Assembly (NCBI RefSeq): GCF_011038965.1
Contig: NZ_JAAKEB010000003.1
Location: forward strand, 1-64,000
Direction: 5' to 3'
From: Adlercreutzia sp. ZJ141
GTDB lineage: Bacteria; Actinomycetota; Coriobacteriia; Coriobacteriales; Eggerthellaceae
Length of the DNA stretch: 64,000 nt
The position numbers and the translations under genes were made by a program. This document shows, in pieces, positions 33,664-41,261 of the stretch. Within the stretch, counting starts at the first letter, position 1; each line of letters starts with the position of its first letter. The notes below the pieces were generated by a model. The model saw nothing but the letters and a program-made list of their open reading frames with translations. It did no database searches and was not told the origin of the DNA.

Positions 33664-35301
33664 ATGCCAGACATCTATACTGCGAACGAGGTTCTTAACT
33701 CCATCGCGGCCGCAAGCAAGGTGCTTTCCGAACGCAAGGACGAAATAAACCGGCTGAACGTGTTTCCCGTGCCCGACGGCGATACGGGTACTAACATGTC
33801 GCTCACGTTGGAAAGTGTTGTAGCCAACCTGTCGAAGCTGCCCATTGGCGCGAGTAATGCTGAAGTTCGCCGCGCTATTACCACCGGCGCGCTCATGGGT
33901 GCGCGTGGTAATTCCGGCGTTATCACCTCGCAGATTTTGCGCGGGTTGTGCGAAGGAGCCGCCAACGCAACTGAGCTGAGTACCGAAACCGTTGACGAGG
34001 CGTTTTCTCAGGCGGTTGAGGTGGCGTTCCAGGCGGTTCGCAAGCCCGTTGAGGGCACTATCCTTACGGTGCTGCGCGATGCAGCTGCAGCAGCTAAGCG
34101 CGCTCGCAAGAAGAAGATGTCCACACCTGAAGCGCTCGACTATCTGGTCGCTGAAGCGTACGCGTCGGTGCAGCGCACGCCCGATCTTCTTCCCGTGTTG
34201 AAGGAGAACGGCGTGGTTGATGCCGGCGGTTTTGGTTTGGCTATCCTTATCGATGGCTTTGTTGCGGCGATTACCGGCAAGGAAGGCCCACTTTCTGACG
34301 AGCTGGCGCTTGCGCGTGCTGGCGTGGCTCCCAAGGTCGAGATCGAGCAGATCAACGACTGGGAGGGTAGTGCGTATCGCTATTGCAACGAGTTTTTGGT
34401 TGATTCCGACACGCTCGATAAAGACGAAGCGCTTGAGTTTTTGGCAACCATGGGCGATTGTGAGCTGTGTGTGGGCGACAACCCCAAGTTCAAGGTGCAC
34501 GTTCATTCCAACACGCCGGACAAGGTGCTCGCGTACTTCTTAGAGCGCGGTCAGATTTCCGAGGTGTTCATTCATAACATGCAGCTGCAAAGTGCCGAGC
34601 GTGCGGACAAGCTTGCCGCCGAGCAGGCCGACGAGCCTTCGAAACCTTTTGGGTTTGTGGCGGTTGCCGCCGGCGAGGGCAACGCGCGCATTCTGAAGAG
34701 CTTAGGTGTGGACGTTGTGGTGTCGGGCGGGCAGACTATGAATCCGTCAACGAAGGATCTGCTTGATGCGGTGTCGAAGGTAAACGCCGACGCTGTCATT
34801 ATCATGCCGAACAATTCCAATATTGTTATGGCTGCTCAGAGCGCGTGCGGCCTGTCCGAGGTTCCCTGCGCGGTGGTTCCTACGAAGAGTGTCCCGCAGT
34901 CGTTCGCCGCGCTGTTCGGCTTCGATGAAACTGCGACGCTTGAGGAAAACGTTGCTGCTATGACGCAGTCTTACGCCGAGGTGAGAACTGGCGAGGTGAC
35001 TACCGCCATCAAGGACTCGAAGGACGCTCACGACAACCCCATCAAAAACGGCGACGTTATCGGTATCGCTGACGGTTCTATTGAAGCTGTGGGTGCGTCT
35101 ATCGAGGACGTTGTGATGGATTTGCTGAGTTCGATGGAGGCCGATGACGCCGACACGCTCACGCTGCTGGCTGGTGCCGATTATTCCGATGACGCACTTG
35201 ACGCGCTGATTGAGCGCATTGAGGGCGTTTACGACGATATCGAGATCGATTCCCACCGCGGCGAGCAGCCGTTGTATCCGATCATCTTCTCGGTCGAGTA
35301 A
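33664..35301 (+). CDS. fakA: DAK-domain fatty acid kinase subunit FakA-like (YloV)
   Basis: A 545-residue protein. Residues about 1-200 form a DhaL-type ATP-binding domain with FPVPDGDTGTNMSLT and ARGNSGVITSQILRG, followed by a middle and a C-terminal DAK/YloV domain. With a DegV-type partner the family phosphorylates fatty acids; no partner gene is in the window. The ATG at 33664 has AAGGAG about 10 bases upstream and begins at the conserved region. recG follows after 15 bases. Confidence 0.87.
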   Translation: MPDIYTANEVLNSIAAASKVLSERKDEINRLNVFPVPDGDTGTNMSLTLESVVANLSKLPIGASNAEVRRAITTGALMGARGNSGVITSQILRGLCEGAANATELSTETVDEAFSQAVEVAFQAVRKPVEGTILTVLRDAAAAAKRARKKKMSTPEALDYLVAEAYASVQRTPDLLPVLKENGVVDAGGFGLAILIDGFVAAITGKEGPLSDELALARAGVAPKVEIEQINDWEGSAYRYCNEFLVDSDTLDKDEALEFLATMGDCELCVGDNPKFKVHVHSNTPDKVLAYFLERGQISEVFIHNMQLQSAERADKLAAEQADEPSKPFGFVAVAAGEGNARILKSLGVDVVVSGGQTMNPSTKDLLDAVSKVNADAVIIMPNNSNIVMAAQSACGLSEVPCAVVPTKSVPQSFAALFGFDETATLEENVAAMTQSYAEVRTGEVTTAIKDSKDAHDNPIKNGDVIGIADGSIEAVGASIEDVVMDLLSSMEADDADTLTLLAGADYSDDALDALIERIEGVYDDIEIDSHRGEQPLYPIIFSVE

Positions 35302-35316
35302 ACGCGTGCAGCGGGG

Positions 35317-37545
35317 TTGCCGGGCTCGGTGAACAGATCGTTTGATGCGGGCGGGGCTGCAACCCCGCCCGATCGCTTGGCGGCCACAATCACACTCGAT
35401 GAACCAGTAACGCGTGTTCGGCTGGTGAGTCCCACCCGCGCTCACGCGCTAGAAAAACTGGGTATATACACGATTCGCCACTTGGTTACGCATTTCCCTC
35501 GGCGCTATGTTGATCTGTCTTCGAAAGAAACCATCGCTTCAGCGGTTGTTGGACAGCAGTGCACTATCGAGGGCCAGGTGTATGCTATCAAGCTGAAGCG
35601 TCCGAAGCCGCGTCTGCAACTTGTTGAGGTCACTGTTGTTGACGGTACGGGTACGCTTATAGTTACGGCATTTCGCCAACCATGGCTCATGGATCAGGTG
35701 TCAGCGGGTGACCGCATCGCCATAGCAGGAGAGCTCGAATTTGGCTATGGCTTCAAGCGAATGACGAACCCATACCTTGAAGTGCTTGCTGGTTCCGATC
35801 AGGCTCAAGGCAAGATCATTCCCGTGCATCCTGCATGTGAGAAGGTGTCTGCAGCGTGGATGCGGCGCCTTGTTGGCAACGCGCTCGCCGCGACGGCAGG
35901 TGCGTACGATCCGCTGCCGCTCGATCTTCGGGTTCGCTATCGGCTCATGGGCAGACAAGCAGCGCTGCGGTCGATCCACTTCCCTCATACGATGGACGAG
36001 GTCGCTCAAGCGCGTCGGCGGCTCGTCTACGAAGAGCTGCTGTTGCTGGAGATTATGCTCATGTCGCAGGAGCGCGAGCGTGAACAGGGGCGTACGGCCA
36101 CATCGCATGTTGTTGACGGGGTGCACGTGGCGCGCCTTGCCGACGCGCTGCCGTTTCACCTTACCGATGAGCAGCGCCAAGCGAAAGACGATATTCTTGC
36201 GCGCATGGCTGCCCCTCGCGCGGCGAGTCACCTGTTGTTAGGCGACGTGGGTACTGGTAAAACCGTAGTGGCTGCCTTCGCTTTAGCCGCCGTTGCCGAC
36301 ACGGGGACACAAGCCATGCTCATGGCCCCCACCGAAGTGCTTGCCCGTCAGCATGCCGCAAGTTTGGCGCCGCTGTTTGATGCGGCGGGTGTCACGTGGG
36401 AGCTCTTGTGTGGTTCGACGTCAGCAGCCGAGCGTGCTGCCGTACTGCAGCGTTTCGCGGCTGGTACCGTCGACGTGCTGGTGGGCACGCACGCGCTGCT
36501 CGAAGACGACGTTGTGCCGAAGTCGCTTAGCCTGGTGGTCATCGATGAGCAGCAGCGTTTCGGCGTCGACCAACGACGGACGCTGCTGGAAAAAGGTGAG
36601 CTTCCCGACGCGCTGTACTTAACGGCAACACCCATTCCGCGTTCACTGGCGCTGGCGTTGTACGGCAACTTAACGCTTTCCTACATCAGAAATCGTCCGC
36701 ACACTTCAGCGGTGCGCACTACGAGCGTGCATAAAAAAGCAGACCGAGGGCGCGCTTACGACGCCGCGCGCGAGGCACTGTCCCGCGGTGAGCAGGTGTT
36801 TGTGGTGTGTCCACTCATCGGGCAAGATGCGTCTGTACGTGATGAGAAGGCGTCTCGCGCGCCCGCCCGTACCATCGACGAGGAAGCCTACGAGTACGCC
36901 TCTATCAGCATCGAAGATGACGCCGACTTCGACGGCGACAACGTGTCGGCTGCCGTACAAGAGGCGTCGTACTTGAGTTCGACGGTGTTTGTCGACTACG
37001 AGGTGGCGCTGTTGCACGGGCGCATGCCAGCAGCCGAGAAACAGCAGGTTATGGAAGGCTTTTCCCAAGGTCGCATTCAGGTGCTTGTGGCAACCACGGT
37101 TATCGAAGTTGGCGTGGATGTGCCCAACGCCACGGTGATGATTGTTGAAGACGCCGATCGTTTCGGTCTAGCACAGCTGCATCAGCTGCGGGGACGCGTG
37201 GGTCGCGGGAGCTTGCCTGCTCAGGTGCACTTGATTTCGGCATCGAAAAGCGACGCGGCGTTGCAGAGGCTTTCGGCCATGGAGCGCACCGATGACGGGT
37301 TCGAGCTGGCGGCTTTCGACTTGTCGCTGCGTCGAGAAGGTGACATTTTAGGCAATCGTCAGCATGGCGCGTCGGGATTGAAGCTGGTGAATGTCGTTCG
37401 TGACGGCAAGGTTATCGAAGCGGCCCATGCTGATGCTGCGGCCATTCTGGAGGCGGATCCGACGCTGGAGTTGCCCGAGAACCGGGTACTCGCCCGCGAG
37501 GCACGTATGGCGTTTTCGGGCGGTGTAACGGTGCAAGGAGGTTGA
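35317..37545 (+). CDS. recG: ATP-dependent DNA helicase RecG
   Basis: A 742-residue branch-migrating helicase for stalled forks. An N-terminal wedge/OB region (about 40-180) precedes helicase motifs GDVGTGKT, MAPTEVLARQHA, VVIDEQQRFGVDQR, TATPIPRSLAL and the QLHQLRGRVGRG box. The usual DEQH is DEQQ here. Start is uncertain: TTG at 35317 and GTG at 35329 are both possible and the ribosome site is weak. It links fakA and rsmD. Confidence 0.94.
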   Translation: MPGSVNRSFDAGGAATPPDRLAATITLDEPVTRVRLVSPTRAHALEKLGIYTIRHLVTHFPRRYVDLSSKETIASAVVGQQCTIEGQVYAIKLKRPKPRLQLVEVTVVDGTGTLIVTAFRQPWLMDQVSAGDRIAIAGELEFGYGFKRMTNPYLEVLAGSDQAQGKIIPVHPACEKVSAAWMRRLVGNALAATAGAYDPLPLDLRVRYRLMGRQAALRSIHFPHTMDEVAQARRRLVYEELLLLEIMLMSQEREREQGRTATSHVVDGVHVARLADALPFHLTDEQRQAKDDILARMAAPRAASHLLLGDVGTGKTVVAAFALAAVADTGTQAMLMAPTEVLARQHAASLAPLFDAAGVTWELLCGSTSAAERAAVLQRFAAGTVDVLVGTHALLEDDVVPKSLSLVVIDEQQRFGVDQRRTLLEKGELPDALYLTATPIPRSLALALYGNLTLSYIRNRPHTSAVRTTSVHKKADRGRAYDAAREALSRGEQVFVVCPLIGQDASVRDEKASRAPARTIDEEAYEYASISIEDDADFDGDNVSAAVQEASYLSSTVFVDYEVALLHGRMPAAEKQQVMEGFSQGRIQVLVATTVIEVGVDVPNATVMIVEDADRFGLAQLHQLRGRVGRGSLPAQVHLISASKSDAALQRLSAMERTDDGFELAAFDLSLRREGDILGNRQHGASGLKLVNVVRDGKVIEAAHADAAAILEADPTLELPENRVLAREARMAFSGGVTVQGG

Positions 37546-37548
37546 TCG

Positions 37549-38139
37549 ATGCGCATCATAGCAGGTGAATTCAGGGGGTTTCCGCTGTGCGCACCCAAAG
37601 GTGAGGGCACGCGCCCAACCATTGATCGTGTGCGGGAATCGATGATGAGCTCAGTCAACAGTGCACTGGGCGGTTTTGAGGGTGAGGTCGTGCTCGACGC
37701 GTTTGCTGGCTCGGGTGCGCTGGGGCTCGAGGCGGTGTCTCGCGGCGCGCAGACGGCGTACTTCTACGACACCTCGCCCGAGGCGGTGCGAGTTGTAACG
37801 GCTAACGCCGAGAAGCTGGGGCTTGACGCCCGCCGGGTGCGCATCGTGCGGGGTGATGTGATGAAGAACCCTCCCAAGTACGCACACCTGCCGTTTTCCC
37901 TGATCTTGCTCGATCCGCCCTATGCGTTTGAGCCGCGTGAGGTTTTGCAGATGGTGTCGGGCTTGCGTGAGCGAGGCGTTGCAACTGCTGGGGCGCTTGT
38001 GGTATACGAGCATGCAGCGGCGAGTGCTGCTGCTGTCGACGAAGCGCTTGCTGTGTTGGGGATGCAACGCGCGCAGCGCAAGAAGTATGGTGCTACCATG
38101 GTTGACATGATACGGTTTGATGGAGAGACACAAGAATGA
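37549..38139 (+). CDS. rsmD: 16S rRNA (guanine(966)-N2)-methyltransferase
   Basis: A 196-residue SAM-dependent methyltransferase. Early motif MRIIAGEFRGFPL, the SAM loop DAFAGSGALGLEA and catalytic LLDPPYAFEP are present. AGGAGG is 7 bases before the ATG. Its stop overlaps the coaD start (ATGA), the usual rsmD-coaD pair. Confidence 0.94.
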   Translation: MRIIAGEFRGFPLCAPKGEGTRPTIDRVRESMMSSVNSALGGFEGEVVLDAFAGSGALGLEAVSRGAQTAYFYDTSPEAVRVVTANAEKLGLDARRVRIVRGDVMKNPPKYAHLPFSLILLDPPYAFEPREVLQMVSGLRERGVATAGALVVYEHAAASAAAVDEALAVLGMQRAQRKKYGATMVDMIRFDGETQE

Positions 38140-38621
38140 AACGAGCTTTAGTTCCCGGAACGTTTGACCCGATAACCAACGGGCATCTGGATGTCATAAC
38201 GCGCGCAGCGCAGCTGATGGACGAAGTGGTGGTAGGTGTGGCAGCTTCCAAGCGGAAAGGGCCGCTGTTTACGCTTGCCGAGCGCGCCGAGCTTGTGCGC
38301 TGCTCAACCGCACACCTTCCCAACGTGCGAGTTGTACCCTTTGAGGGCATGCTCGCCGATGTGGCCCGCGAGCTTGAGGTTGATGTGGTGGTGAAGGGTT
38401 TGCGCGCTGTTACCGACTTCGAATATGAGTTTCAGATGGCGGCACTTAACTACCAGATGGATAGTTCACTAGAAACGATGTTCATCATGTCGCCGCCGGA
38501 GTACATGTACCTTTCGTCATCCATCGTGCGTGAGATAGCCAGCCTACACGGAGAGTTTGCTCAGTTCGTACCCACCTGCGTGCACGAAGCGCTCATCGCC
38601 CGCTTCGCCGATATGCACTAA
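38136..38621 (+). CDS. coaD: phosphopantetheine adenylyltransferase
   Basis: A 161-residue nucleotidyltransferase for the fourth coenzyme-A step. PGTFDPITNGHLD holds the (T/H)xGH motif, KGLRAVTDFEYEFQMA binds the substrate, and YLSSSIVREIA is the C-terminal ISSS-like motif. It overlaps rsmD by 4 bases. A 310-base gap follows before the DivIVA-like gene. Confidence 0.96.
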   Translation: MKRALVPGTFDPITNGHLDVITRAAQLMDEVVVGVAASKRKGPLFTLAERAELVRCSTAHLPNVRVVPFEGMLADVARELEVDVVVKGLRAVTDFEYEFQMAALNYQMDSSLETMFIMSPPEYMYLSSSIVREIASLHGEFAQFVPTCVHEALIARFADMH

Positions 38622-38696
38622 GGGGTGCTTCGGTGCTCTGTAAGAGAAGATTTCTTCTTGAAGCATCTTCGCTGTTTTTAACATATTCTCACCTCT

Positions 38697-38717
38697 AAGT
38701 TGCATTAGACGCAACTT
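38697..38717 (+). terminator. Small hairpin after coaD
   Basis: AAGTTGC pairs perfectly with GCAACTT over 7 bases, within the 38622-38931 gap. A second possible stem-loop (GAAGAT/ATCTTC, 38646-38670) ends in TTTTT. Together they probably end the coaD transcript. No gene is visible in the gap. Confidence 0.4.
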
Positions 38718-38823
38718 TCTGGAGAAAAGCGCTGTTGTCATCTGTTGATCAGCTGGGCAAGTCTGCAAGACTACGTTGAGATTGCGGCCAGTTTGCGAGG
38801 AATTCACGAGCTGAACATAATTT

Positions 38824-38852
38824 TTGCCTGCTTTTTGGAGATCGTGTTATCA
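38824..38852 (+). promoter_or_regulatory. Promoter for DivIVA-like-DUF177
   Basis: TTGCCT (38824-38829) and TTATCA (38847-38852) are spaced by 17 bases, 80 bases upstream of the DivIVA-like start. Confidence 0.45.
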
Positions 38853-38931
38853 TGTCGGATTGAATATGCGCGCTTTGCGGCTTTGCCATGACTTGGAAGA
38901 TGCGCACTGCATACCGGACGGAAGGAAGACG

Positions 38932-39402
38932 ATGGACGAAACAGGAGTGTTGGGGCTGCTTGAAGAGCTCTCCATTCTGCTCGAGGACTCGAAGCCGGTG
39001 TTCGGCAAGAACAACTTGCGCCAAGTCGATATTGCTGCCGCATTCGAGATCATGGATGAAATCCGCGACACGTTCCCTAGCGAATTCGCGCAGTCACGCC
39101 AAATTGTTCGCGAGCGTCAGAGCTTGCTTGATGACGCCGAGGCCGAAGCGAACCGCCTGATTGAAGATGCTCAGAGTCAGGCGATGACCATCGCCAGCGA
39201 GCAGGAGATCGTGCGCATCTCGCAGCAACAGGCCGACCAGGTGCTGGCCGATGCCCGCGAACTCGAGCGTCAGACGCGTGCTGGCGCTGAAGATTACGCC
39301 GATGAGGTATTTGGGCACGTGGAGCAGAGTCTCGATACGCTGCTCAACAACGTTCGCCGTTGTCGCGACCGCTTGAACGCGAATTCCCTTGTGGGGCGCT
39401 AA
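38932..39402 (+). CDS. DivIVA/SepIVA-like coiled-coil protein
   Basis: A 156-residue, mostly helical protein with heptad patterns over residues 50-150 and an N-terminal segment (DETGVLGLLEELSILLEDSKPVFGKN) like the small DivIVA-type proteins of Actinobacteria. SepIVA of mycobacteria, encoded in the same place before DUF177 and rnc, takes part in septation and envelope growth. GGAAGGAAG precedes the ATG. The name rests on context and coiled-coil pattern, so the role is inferred. Confidence 0.72.
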   Translation: MDETGVLGLLEELSILLEDSKPVFGKNNLRQVDIAAAFEIMDEIRDTFPSEFAQSRQIVRERQSLLDDAEAEANRLIEDAQSQAMTIASEQEIVRISQQQADQVLADARELERQTRAGAEDYADEVFGHVEQSLDTLLNNVRRCRDRLNANSLVGR

Positions 39403-39941
39403 TGGCCGCGCAGGGAAACGTTGTTATACAGGTTTCCTCTGAGCTCTTCGCCCTTGCGGAGAGCTCTCATTTTGAGGGAGAGTGGCCTGTTGACGTCATC
39501 GAAGCCGGTCCGGATTCTTACCGCTTTGACAAACCAGTGGCGTGGAGCATCGACCTGACGAACACCGGTGATGCCCTGCTGGCAACCGGTTCGGCGCGAG
39601 GTGTAGCCACCACCAGCTGCGCGCGTTGTCTCGATCCGGTGGTAATCGAGCTTGATGGCGAAATTGAGGGATACTTCGTCATCGGTGACGCTGAGGCGCC
39701 CGACGATATGGATGACGATGAGTTTGATCACTTGCCGGAAGATGGCAAGATTGATGCCGTACCGCTTATCGAAGCGGCGCTGCTGATGGATATGCCGCTT
39801 TTGCCCCTGTGTTCTGAAGACTGCGCGGGCCTGTGCAGCACGTGCGGGGCGAACCTCAACGAGGGCCCCTGCGAATGTGATGCCGACGACATGGATCCCT
39901 TGCATCCTTTCGCCGCACTGAAGGGGTTAACGTTCGAGTAA
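39402..39941 (+). CDS. DUF177/YceD family protein
   Basis: A 179-residue protein implicated in 23S rRNA or ribosome metabolism. It carries the family cysteine array: CARC near residue 78 and, after an acidic stretch, CSEDCAGLCSTCGANLNEGPCEC. The start overlaps the stop of the previous gene (TAATG). yceD is normally followed directly by rpmF, but here rpmF is 9.45 kb away across an accessory segment. Confidence 0.87.
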   Translation: MAAQGNVVIQVSSELFALAESSHFEGEWPVDVIEAGPDSYRFDKPVAWSIDLTNTGDALLATGSARGVATTSCARCLDPVVIELDGEIEGYFVIGDAEAPDDMDDDEFDHLPEDGKIDAVPLIEAALLMDMPLLPLCSEDCAGLCSTCGANLNEGPCECDADDMDPLHPFAALKGLTFE

Positions 39942-39994
39942 GCACCGCAGCCCGTACGCAAGGCGACTTGTCTTAACGTGCGTATTGGTGACAC

Positions 39995-40047
39995 GTGACA
40001 TTGGGGTCAGTATGCCACATACTGTCACATACTGACCCCAATGTCAC
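39995..40047. repeat. Perfect 20-nt inverted repeat containing TGACCCCAATGTCAC
   Basis: Arms 39995-40014 and 40028-40047 are exact reverse complements around 13 bases, and the outer 15 bases are the dispersed word. The loop repeats CATACTG, so two alternative hairpins are possible. It separates DUF177 from the convergent LysR gene and could also terminate both. It marks the left edge of the second accessory segment. Confidence 0.8.
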
Positions 40048-40068
40048 GATCGTCCCCGTTCGGTGCTG

Positions 40069-41004
40069 TTAGGGGTGCTTGTGGCCAGCATTTTCTTCGG
40101 TACGGTGCGTTATTTCGCTACTCTCTTCCGCCTCGGCGCATACCTCGCGCAATACATCAAGAAACACCTGGGCCTGGCGAGTGGGTAAGGTTTTGCGCCA
40201 GATGAGGCCCTGGGTTGACGTCAATGCAGGCGATAGCGGTACGAAGGCGAAGTCAGTCAGCTCATTGGTTTCGAATAGATCTTGGTAGGTAAATGCGCTT
40301 CCCACGCCTTCGCGCACGAGAAACTTGACGTTGTGTGGCAGGTTGTAGACGGCGCGGATGTCCATACGATCGGCCAGCTCTCCCAGCCATTGTCCCAGCG
40401 CTGTTTTCGCGCCCTGGCGCGAGCTAATAAGCGGTTGACCCACCAGATTATTCGGAGTGACGTAGGGAAGGCGTGCAAGCGGGTTGTCGCGTCGTGTGAG
40501 AATTCCCCACACGTCCTTATGAGGAAGCACCATGACGTTCATGTCAACGTGGCTTCTGATCTCGCATTCTTGGAAGAAGTCGTAGAAGCCGCGCACGAAG
40601 TTGTCCATGAGGTCAGACGAATTACCGCTGTAAATCTCGAATTGAATGCCCGGATAAGTGGCCTGTACACGCCGCATTGCCTCGGCGAGTACTTCTACGG
40701 CACGCGTCTCGCCAACGGCGATGTGTACTTTGCCTGCGATGGAGCGGGCGGGAAGTGCGATTTCCTCTTCGGCTTTGTCGGCAAGGGCCAGAATTGATTC
40801 AGCGTAACGGCGTAGGATGACACCTTGTTCGGTAAGCTCGATACCCCCGTGACTGCGCTGGTAGAGCGCGTGTCCCAATTCGTCTTCCAAAGCGGCCAAC
40901 TGACGTGACAACGTGGGCTGGGTGACATGGAGCGACTTGGCAGCTGCTGTGATGGAGCCCTCCTGCACGACGGCGATAAAGTAACGCAGCGTTCTTAACT
41001 CCAT
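40069..41004 (-). CDS. LysR-family transcription regulator
   Basis: A 311-residue regulator. The N-terminal winged helix (MELRTLRYFIAVVQEGSITAAAKSLHVTQPTLSRQL) is classic LysR, and a two-lobe substrate domain follows. The ATG at 41004 has GAGGGGAA upstream. It is divergent from the molybdoenzyme operon and probably controls it through the T-N11-A palindrome in the shared gap. The inducer is unknown. Confidence 0.9.
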   Translation of the reverse strand: MELRTLRYFIAVVQEGSITAAAKSLHVTQPTLSRQLAALEDELGHALYQRSHGGIELTEQGVILRRYAESILALADKAEEEIALPARSIAGKVHIAVGETRAVEVLAEAMRRVQATYPGIQFEIYSGNSSDLMDNFVRGFYDFFQECEIRSHVDMNVMVLPHKDVWGILTRRDNPLARLPYVTPNNLVGQPLISSRQGAKTALGQWLGELADRMDIRAVYNLPHNVKFLVREGVGSAFTYQDLFETNELTDFAFVPLSPALTSTQGLIWRKTLPTRQAQVFLDVLREVCAEAEESSEITHRTEENAGHKHP

Positions 41005-41160
41005 AGTTTCCCCTCGTTTCTCCCCTGTTTTTGGCGGTTCGGCCAAGTTGTGTTTGGCCGGATTGCTTCCTCGGCCTGTGAGAAATAAACCCACGAACTC
41101 GTTATTTCCGGCTGTCCTCTTGTTGCGTACATGCCTTTCAAGCATATGCAAGATTACATT

Positions 41161-41175
41161 ATAGGTATTACCTAT
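41161..41175. promoter_or_regulatory. LysR-type operator palindrome
   Basis: ATAGGTA-T-TACCTAT is a perfect palindrome that contains T-N11-A, the LysR box. It lies in the divergent gap, 157 bases from lysR and 87 from the molybdoenzyme start. Confidence 0.6.
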
Positions 41176-41261
41176 GTGCGCGTCATCCTTCGTATGATGC
41201 GGGATGTTGAGGGAGGACAGGAAGAATAGGACGAGGAAGAGAAAAAAGGAGGGTGATGTTC

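Noticed and set aside
33157-34506. 449-codon minus-strand frame opposite Asp23 and fakA
   Set aside because: It crosses two well-supported divergent genes and a hairpin and has no recognisable domain.
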